Source: Fusarium oxysporum f. sp. lycopersici 4287
Lineage: Eukaryota; Ascomycota; Sordariomycetes; Hypocreales; Nectriaceae
Assembly: GCF_000149955.1 (NCBI RefSeq)
Contig: NC_030986.1
Location: forward strand, 2,425,886 to 2,489,885
Length of the DNA stretch: 64,000 nt
Direction: 5' to 3'
Both the position numbers and the translations under genes were made by a program. Each line of letters starts with the position of its first letter. Position 1 is the stretch's first letter. This document shows, in pieces, positions 56,902 to 64,000 of the stretch. Under the pieces are notes generated by a model, which saw only the letters and a program-made list of their open reading frames with translations, did no database searches and was not told the DNA's origin.

Positions 56902-57708
56902 ATGCATCTGGTATTCGACTTTGACGGCACAATCACCCAAGAAGATTCTATCGGGGAGCTTGCTCGCTCAGCTCTCGAGATACAGAGGAATAAATATGGC
57001 CATGACCTCCAGACTTCTTGGGACCAAGTGGTGCAATCCTATGTTGCCGATTACAGACACTACAAAGACAACCATCCATCACCAGAGGTTACTCGAACAT
57101 CTGTGGATCATGAGATAGAGTTCCTATCAGGAATGAAAGACGTGGAAGAGACATCTCTACGACGCATTGCTGACTCACGCATCTTCGCTGGTCTAGACGC
57201 TGAGACGTTGTCGCAAGCTGGTGCTGACGCTGTTGGGGCCGGCAGAATTAAGATCAGAGATGGATTTACGGATCTTATAACCCTCGCAAGACAGAGAGGC
57301 TGGAATGTGAGTGTCATATCGGTCAATTGGTCCCGGGCCTTTCTAAGAGGAGCTCTTTTACCGCATAAAATTGAGGTTATTGCCAACGAGCCGGCCTCAG
57401 ACGGAACAATAAAAGGACCAGAGTTTTTCGAGGGGAGAATGACCAATGTATGTGAGAAGAAGAAAGCTTTGAAACATATCATCAACGAGAAGGATGGGAA
57501 GGTGGTTTATTTTGGGGACTCGACCACGGATATGCAGTGTCTGCTTACAGGAGGAGTAGTCATATCGGACAACGAGGAGTCTTCCTTGCTAAAGACTCTG
57601 AGAAGGGTCAGCATTGAAGTGCCACATGTTGGAGAGAAGAGAAATGGTAAAATATCCTGGGCGAGGAACTTTCGAGAAGTACTGGATAGTGGCGTGTTAG
57701 AAGCATGA
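56902..57708 (+). CDS. HAD-superfamily hydrolase, phosphoserine-phosphatase-like
   Basis: Predicted Mg2+-dependent phosphatase. Single exon, 268 aa from the ATG at 56902 (MHLVFDFDGTITQEDS). The longer frame from 56803 would add MYAFIYTLLLLITRTTPLITKARD, which could be a membrane anchor, but the HAD motif normally starts right at the N-terminus, so the shorter start is preferred. Motif I is DFDGT with the catalytic Asp pair (residues 6 and 8). Motif II is VISVNWSR around residue 137. Motif III/IV lies in KALKHIIN and YFGDSTTDMQCL. The C1-type cap between motifs I and II is large and helical, as in phosphoserine-phosphatase-like enzymes. The substrate is unknown; similar uncharacterised HAD proteins occur across fungi. 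Confidence 0.88.
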   Translation: MHLVFDFDGTITQEDSIGELARSALEIQRNKYGHDLQTSWDQVVQSYVADYRHYKDNHPSPEVTRTSVDHEIEFLSGMKDVEETSLRRIADSRIFAGLDAETLSQAGADAVGAGRIKIRDGFTDLITLARQRGWNVSVISVNWSRAFLRGALLPHKIEVIANEPASDGTIKGPEFFEGRMTNVCEKKKALKHIINEKDGKVVYFGDSTTDMQCLLTGGVVISDNEESSLLKTLRRVSIEVPHVGEKRNGKISWARNFREVLDSGVLEA

Positions 57709-58200
57709 GGCTTAGCAAAAAGCTTCCGGTTTCTGAAAGAGCCCTACATATCTTTTTTGTTGATGTTAATAGCATCTGGATGTACATGGTTTTCTCAACA
57801 TCAAAGCGTTTAAAAAAGCGTGCATGCACTGAACACAAGACTTGTGATGACAACCCTGGGGACTCACGGACGCTTGCCGAATTAAGTACCTTTTAATATA
57901 TTTGCGTTTCCTGGTCCATGTAATATTCACATCAGATGAAATCACTGAATGCTTTGAAAGGAATTTAAGTAAGGCTGGTCCGCCACACATGATCTGTTCT
58001 TTTGTTCTGGAATTGCTTGTTCATGCATGTCACTTGTCACAATGAATCAACAAACAAAGCTTTGATGAACATAAGAACAATTCACTCTTCCGATACAGAT
58101 ACAAAAGCGATAAAATGCTCGAATTTTGTCCAATTTCCTCTCCTAGATCAGGGATCCCCCACCACCACCTCCAAACTCTTGCCCAAAAAAGATTATCAGT
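57709..58200. other. Intergenic region before small Cys-rich gene
   Basis: 490 nt without gene signal, rather AT-rich. Probably the HAD gene 3' UTR and the promoter of the next small gene. Confidence 0.4.
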
Positions 58201-58671
58201 ATGTGCGTCTACGGTCGAGTCGTTTTTAAATGCGCCCACGAGCGCTGGGGCATCTGCGTGAAGCGATGCCAAACAGCCAAAGACTTCCGCGACGGAAAGT
58301 TAAATCATGACTGTGTCATAAAGAAGCCTCATGTACCGACTTCGCGGAGGATACAGACGGATTGCAATAAATGTATCACGATGGATGGCAAACTCGACAG
58401 GGCAAAGAAGAGCATTGACGACGTTAAGCGAAAGCTGAAGAGAATAGAAGAGAGGAAGATCAGGGAAAGAAATATGGAAGAAAAGAAGATCGACAACAGG
58501 AAGAAAGTGGAGAGGAAGGATGAAAATAGGGATAGTAATGAAGCGAACTCTTGGAGTTTTGGGACGGGACTTGGGAGTATTACCGAGGAGAGTGAAGTTG
58601 AGGATGAGTCTGCAAGGGATGGAAGTAGCCAAGGCAGTTCACAAATCTTCAACATCGAAAGAAGAATATAA
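58201..58671 (+). CDS. Small hypothetical protein with Cys/His-rich N-terminus
   Basis: A 156-aa frame without introns. The first 65 residues contain a repeated Cys/His pattern: C2, C11, H13, C19, C23, C39 and a later DCNKC pair. The spacing C-A-H-E-R-W-G-I-C-V-K-R-C looks like a treble-clef or degenerate zinc-binding fold, of a type seen in many small Hypocrealean orphans. The remaining 90 residues are very charged (KRKLKRIEERKIRERNMEEKK), predicted coiled coil, then an acidic Ser/Glu tail. No signal peptide. I do not recognise a characterised homologue. Support comes only from open frame length, Cys pattern and biased composition, so a transcript is needed for certainty. Confidence 0.55.
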   Translation: MCVYGRVVFKCAHERWGICVKRCQTAKDFRDGKLNHDCVIKKPHVPTSRRIQTDCNKCITMDGKLDRAKKSIDDVKRKLKRIEERKIRERNMEEKKIDNRKKVERKDENRDSNEANSWSFGTGLGSITEESEVEDESARDGSSQGSSQIFNIERRI

Positions 58672-59766
58672 AACAGTAAAGCCGAATCATCAACTGTCAG
58701 AATATATAGAGAAGCCCATCAATATCTTAATCGAATGCCTGCAACTCGTCTGACTTCCCTCAACTTTTCAGATACACGACTATTAATAAACCCCCGATTA
58801 TCTGCACCCATTCACTTATGAATTTACATACGTAAAACCTAGAACTTTACAACCGAACCTACTATGCCAGCTTTCTCGTAGTCTATATCCTTGTAACTCT
58901 ACCTCTTACCATCTTGTCTGAGTGCTGACGTGTTGTTTGTCAACCAACCTATTCAATAATTGCTTCATACAGCCGTCATTGCTAAAACCGCCAATAGTCA
59001 GAGTTCGTACAAAAGAACATCTGATATGTTGGGCAGCAAGACTGAAAGATTTCTTACCGTAAATGGCTATGAGTGCGAAGAATGAGTCCCGTGATGTTGG
59101 ATGCATGTCACTCTATCCGAACCTGCGCCTCAATCTTTACGCCCGAGATAAACCCAGAATGGCAGCTCGCTAATATCAGGCTCTCAAAACAGGAACCAAT
59201 CCGGCTTTGTCTCTTGCCCCCGGATCTAAGCCACCTCCGATCCGCCCCGTGCGGGTCCGCCCCGGAGACTCAACCGCCGTCTTATTCGCCGATCCGAAGC
59301 CGGTCAACAGGCCTATCAACCGTTTCCTACTTAAACGAAAACATGCAGCGAGGCTGAGGGGATCTATCCCAGCCCTCGAAGTGGTCCCATGACGGAGTTA
59401 TGCGTTGCCCGAAACACCCCATGGAGAGTCGGGCTCTTAACGAGCAAGGCACCCTTGTTTGGGGGCTGAAGAGCGATGTCTTGGCAGTCAGCGTTCAGGA
59501 CAATTCGACAATTCATAAACAAAGCTTGGCCCGCCGCTGGACGCTCAATAACATTGCGTGCATTGCATAGGGGTCAAAGACTAGCTATATTCTTCTCGCT
59601 TACGAAGTGCATTCAGTAACTCCCCACCAACACTATCAACTCAGTCTCAACAACTTCAGATTCTCATGAATCCAGAGTTCTCCACCCCATTCATTAGGGT
59701 GGCCGTTCTTCTCAAGTTCCGCAAGATCACGCTCTCGGTCTCCGGAGGAGGCGCAAAACCGCCTTA
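58672..59766. other. Intergenic region before CorA-like gene
   Basis: About 1.1 kb. A GC-rich stretch with CCGATCCG/GGTCCGCC units is at 59210-59310. An ATG at 59666 opens 33 codons in another frame and then stops, so it may be a uORF or part of a lost first exon. No separate gene is supportable. Confidence 0.4.
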
Positions 59767-61860
59767 ATGGGGCTGGTACACCACGGCCTAGACCTGTTCA
59801 ACTACGATCAGAAAACCTGCTCTAACCAAGTTTTGATCACTGCAAAAGATACCCCGTCTAACATTGAATATGACGAGTATGTTGTCTACAAGCGGTCAGA
59901 GGAGCCTGGAGCTCCATCCACAAAGCGAGATCCCTGGGTGGATGATGACGACCACATCACCCACCACTTTACTCGCGATGATGCTTCGGGAACAGCTCTT
60001 TTTGACCTAGCCTTTCGGCGTGGGCATATGCTTGATCGTGAAGTCAGTACAATCCATTGAACAGAGAGCGGTGAACTAACTGTCTGAAGGGCAGTTTTCG
60101 AAAACCAGACGATGATGAAGCACCATCAGCCGGCATGGAAGGCCGAATACGCCGAGTGTAAGTTTCAACAGTTGATACACAAGATCTCTTGGCTAACTGA
60201 ACACAGAATCTGTTTTCAAGCGTAAAACTATATACGACGGTGGTCGAGACATTCTCAGCATGACGGTTGATGACCTGGCTGCCCATGAACCTTCATCCTG
60301 CCACGCTGCAATACTCAACTCGAACTACCACAGAATCTAGATTTTGGTCAAAAGACAAATCTCAGCTGAGTAAGTTCCTTCAATGCGACACATAACTCTC
60401 CCTAATAATTTAGGTATTATTCTCGCATTCTCAGAGATGCCAAAGACGCCCTGTGACTTTCTGTCCATGACATATGATGTCCGCGAACGCTCCGCGACCA
60501 TCCTTGTCCGACAGTCATGGGAACCAAGACGACACAACCTCGATGACCTCGACGAATATGACCATCGTCTGGAGTCATGCAGAAATCATTGGGCGCACCC
60601 TCTCATCATGCCCGTCGTGCTTCTCCAAGTGCAATTCATGCGGTGTGAAGAGGCTGTTATCGAGAACAACTCCAACGTGGCTTATTTGGAATACGATGTC
60701 AGCAACATTGCCGGATTTGATGCTACAGAGACTGGGAGACGTCTCAGTCGCACATTCAGCAATGGAAAAGATGGCGAGAGAATTGCCTGGGGCCCAAGCA
60801 CCATGACCAAACTCATGAAAAGAGCACACGAAGTTCTCAAGGACACAATTAAACTGCTGGATACTATTCGTTGGATGGAGAGAGCCATCAAAGTGTTGAT
60901 CCTGGCCGGAGACGAGTTGAATGAACGAATGGGAAACTATTCTAACTTCGGCAACGATCTCAGTATGTTGAGTCCCACGGTAATCGACCCTCTAGGGGGA
61001 CCTCCTGCAGTGAGTCCAGTTCTGCCTCCCAGAGATCTCCCTAGGCTTCGATTTCCTGATGAAGTGACGGATGGTGATTCTTTGGGACCCCATTGGCATG
61101 AGATCAGGCAGTATCTTGATGGTTTATTGCGTCTTTGCATGGGTCTTGAGACGGATAGACGCATGTCGGAGGCCAGATGCCGTGCTCAGATCGATATGGT
61201 AAGTGGTACAAAGTCGAAAGACAGAACACCAACTAAAAGCAGTAGATCTACAGTAAGATGGCCCAAGAAGACAATATCCTGAACGCCCGAATGGCCGTAG
61301 CATCATCACGCGACAGTTCCTCCATGAAAGCTCTCGCCGTGATAACCGCCATCTTTCTACCCGGCGAATTTCTTGGAACTCTCTTCGGCATGTCCATGTT
61401 TGACTGGCTCGGCCCAGATGAAGAAGACAACGATTCCTCGGGCCCTATGACCGACCAAGTCAAGGTAAACCGCTTTGGAGAGAACTTTTGGTACTATTGG
61501 GCGACCGTGATCCCACTCACTCTTCTGATTTTGTTCGTCTGGCGAGCCTGGTGGGTGACCCAAGATCGATATTTCAGACGCCATCTCTCACAAGAACTCA
61601 GCGAGGAGCGTTTCTGGACCGCAGATGGAAAGCCGCGCAAGCTAGAACGAAGTTTCATTTGGGATTTCTTCTACCTTTCCGCGAGGCGTGATGAGAAGCC
61701 ACGGCCTGAAGATGACTTGGCTGAGCTGGAGACTGTCCATTCTGGGGCGAAGGAAGGGTATGATGGGGGATTGACTGGGGCTACCAACATGAGGCAGAGA
61801 CAGATTTTGGAGACGAGGAAATGGAGTCTTCATCAGAGAGGAACGAACGTCACGGTTTAG
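59767..61860 (+). CDS. CorA-like Mg2+ transporter-family protein; 5' half disrupted or mis-modelled
   Basis: Fungal CorA-like membrane protein family; most members lack proven transport. The 3' half is clear: exon 60414-61198, then intron 61199-61245 and exon 61246-61860, giving QIDM-IYSKMAQEDNILNARMAVASSRDSSSMKALAVITAIFLPGEFLGTLFGMSMF, the typical CorA-like end with two membrane helices (the second FWYYWATVIPLTLLILFVW). The GMN signature reads GMS, and so may not conduct Mg2+. Upstream, an exon 59767-60042 and then 60090 onward fit, with intron 60043-60089, and the block SIILAFSEMP is joined by intron 60370-60413. Between 60207 and 60369 the frame that continues (...TWLPMNLHPATLQYSTRTTTESRFW) contains TGA at 60261-60263. 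No alternative GT-AG path I tried avoids it. It may be a recent pseudogene. Confidence 0.6.
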
Positions 61861-64000
61861 ATACAGATAAGGAGCGAATCGCCTTCGAGCCTTCTATGGG
61901 CACGGCATTGTTACTGTTGAGTATATTTAAGTTTGAGAGATGTTGTGTATGATTTAACTATATTACATGTAGTATCTAACAATTGGGCAAAGAATGTCAC
62001 AAATATCATTTTCGAAAGACAGCTTACAGTATAGGTCAGCCCATATATCCCGGAACATAATAATACACAACCATAATCTTCCAAGTCCAACCACTGGTGT
62101 AAAAGTTTCAGATGTCAAGTAAGCCATGATGAAGTACCATCACTGATAGAAAACCATAGGATTCAATAATAGTTGGCTACATCCCAGCTCTACGTACTAA
62201 AGGTCGCAAGTGTAGGAAGTCGTCATCTTGTGTCAATACATTCGTCCATGCGGCGATTCATAACTAAGCTAGGCTACAGGGCGTCAATTCAAGTTATTTC
62301 GTGCCGCGCCGTGCCGGGTTTATGGGTTATAGGCCCATGCTATAGTGAGCGAGTTGCCTTTGATGCCTCTGGTTGACAAGAGGTTGGTCAAGGCGATATG
62401 CTAACGAGGTGTCGGGGATCCGGAGAATATAACCATGTCTCAGATCAGAGATAAACTGCAGAATTTTCGATGCAAACGGGGCCACCGAGAGCTTACGAAT
62501 CGAGTTTGTCAATGACTGGAATGAAAGTCGTAAATTGGAACGCCATGCGAGGGTATGGCGATGGCTTCACTAGTTTAGTCTTAGGGTCAGCCATCTACAA
62601 TCACGAAATTTAGTCATGAGCTCTTCCGTAAAGAGTATGAATCAGGAACAACGAAGAGAGAAAAAACTGTTTATTTCAAATCACCAAAGCTTGGACGTTG
62701 TGCAGGCTGATCTAGAGAGCACACGTTGAACCGATTTATCCGTTATTCATGAGTCCAGAATGAATATCGGCGACGCCTTTACTAACGTTCATCTCCTGGA
62801 TCATGATCTAGACCCTTGATACTAGGGCAGTTTATTTTGTCTTAATTTCTCTGGTTTGAAGTGAAGACAATATTGAGGAGTTGCAGTTGTGAGATTGTTG
62901 GAGGGGTCTTTGCTCCCTTCAAATGCGGGAGCGCAAGGGTAAGACGAGACATTGCCGGGAGCGGCGTCTTGTCTTTGCATATCCTTACGGTACAATGAAG
63001 GGTTGTTTTAGTATGATTCATGGATTTCTTAATTGATGTTTTCCCTTTAGTTGATTTGATATATAGACAATATTCAAACCTTGCACGGCAATGAAGGGAT
63101 CCCCAGAAACGATCACTTTGAGATATACCCACTTTCAAACAATCACTTGTGCTTAATTAGGAAGGGAGGGACCAAAACGCGCCAGGAACAGAAAGGAAGG
63201 TACATGCAAAGATCGATCAAACGGAAGGAGGCTTACGCAGGAACAACTATCAGATCCCGACGCCATTCGGTACCTAGGGAAACTCTACCTTAACCCTTCA
63301 TCATCATGACCCACTCACAACCACATCATGAGCTTCACGCCCACAGCCTCTTTTTTCAAGCCTCCCAAACTCTACCTGGCTCTATTGTGCCGCCTTTTTC
63401 AATACAAAAGATGCCAACTTACAAACATTGACAGCCACGACCATGTCTTAAACTCCGACCATTTCCCTTAGCGCCATGAACCACTGGTTCCAGACACTAA
63501 GCGCATTCCTAATCGAGGTCCCAAGACATACCAGGTCCACGTTTTAGGGGCTTGTGGCGCTCGATAAGCTCGAATGATCTGCTTGTCATGTCTCATCCGG
63601 CGTCAGGGCATTCCCAGTCGAGAACGGCATCGTCTCGACTGGAGCCCAGCGTTGCTTTCCGTAGCATCCTTGGAGGCTTCTTTAGACCAACACGCGGCCA
63701 AGCTACGCTTTCGTCGTGATGCTATACTCTTTCAAGGTCGCCTACCTCCCTCATGCCTCCATTGATCAAGTGGCGTCTCTTCATTACGTCCAATGTAATA
63801 AATTTGCCCCGATTCCCTTGCCTCAAGTCCTTGGCCCCTCTTCTCTCCCAGTTGATCTCACCCTTAAGCCATTCCTTTTTCATCGCTACTCAACCCACGT
63901 CATTCGTTCCTTGACTTCATCTCATTCTTTAAAGTATAGTGCTTCATAGACTACTCTCCGGGTTCCGTCACCCTAGTCCTTGTCTCATAACCAGCCCGGC
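61861..64000. other. Right-edge region without supportable gene
   Basis: 2.1 kb with only short frames. A GGTACC core at 63269-63274 lies within TACCTAGG. From about 63780 on the plus strand is pyrimidine-rich and looks like a promoter leading to a gene beyond the right edge, but that is only an inference. Confidence 0.5.

Noticed and set aside
59666..59767. ATG at 59666 as the real start of the CorA-like gene
   Set aside because: The frame stops after 33 codons and no donor site links it convincingly to 59767.
62842..63138. Similar GAAGACAATATTGAGG/ATATAGACAATATTCAAA strings as a repeat element
   Set aside because: The identity is short and AT-rich; it does not extend into a convincing repeat or ORF.

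Overview
The window looks like a gene-dense chromosomal segment of a filamentous ascomycete. The protein families, the short introns (about 48-150 nt, GT...CTAAC...AG) and the pyrimidine-rich promoters fit a Sordariomycete, most likely a Fusarium-like Hypocrealean. The species is inferred, not proven. No rRNA, tRNA, CRISPR array, bacterial feature or intact transposon was seen.

Layout: a PhoD-like phosphatase (0.9-3.5 kb); mitochondrial P5C dehydrogenase PUT2 (5.0-6.8 kb); a bHLH regulator (8.6-9.8 kb); PER1 (minus) back to back with the mitotic kinase MPS1 (plus); mitochondrial ribosomal protein bL21m (minus) back to back with NSA2 (plus); the arginine methyltransferase HMT1/PRMT1; PCM1 (minus) opposite MUS81 (plus); riboflavin synthase RIB5 (minus) opposite ACL4 (plus); GIR2 and a dual-specificity phosphatase (both minus); PUF6; a single-pass Cys-rich membrane protein; a DUF2235 hydrolase; RPB4 (minus) opposite TRS23 (plus); RPN10 (minus) opposite the borealin-like NBL1 (plus); TMA22 (minus); a 987-aa fungal methyltransferase-domain protein; PHB2; RUB1/NEDD8; ELA1 (minus) opposite TFG2 (plus); a HAD hydrolase; a small Cys-rich orphan; and a CorA-like membrane protein whose 5' half is damaged or mis-modelled. 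The last 2 kb holds no supportable gene.

The genes are monocistronic and mostly housekeeping. Several themes recur. 60S assembly and translation: NSA2, ACL4, PUF6, TMA22, GIR2 and bL21m. RNA polymerase II machinery: RPB4, TFG2 and ELA1. Mitosis and repair: MPS1, NBL1 and MUS81. Ubiquitin/proteasome: RPN10, RUB1 and probably ELA1. The arrangement is dominated by divergent pairs that share a promoter region. The right end (about 56.4-64 kb) is sparser and carries less conserved genes.

I found no convincing new multigene system. The most interesting observations concern gene architecture and cis-elements: two start codons that are isolated or split by an intron (NSA2, TRS23), microexons in HMT1 and TMA22, a stop-free 57-nt intron in PUF6, an RFX-type palindrome upstream of MPS1, an 11-bp tandem repeat before TRS23, a 19-bp direct repeat before the methyltransferase gene, and an in-frame TGA in the CorA-like gene. 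Spliced coordinates were worked out by hand from splice signals, reading phase and expected protein conservation.
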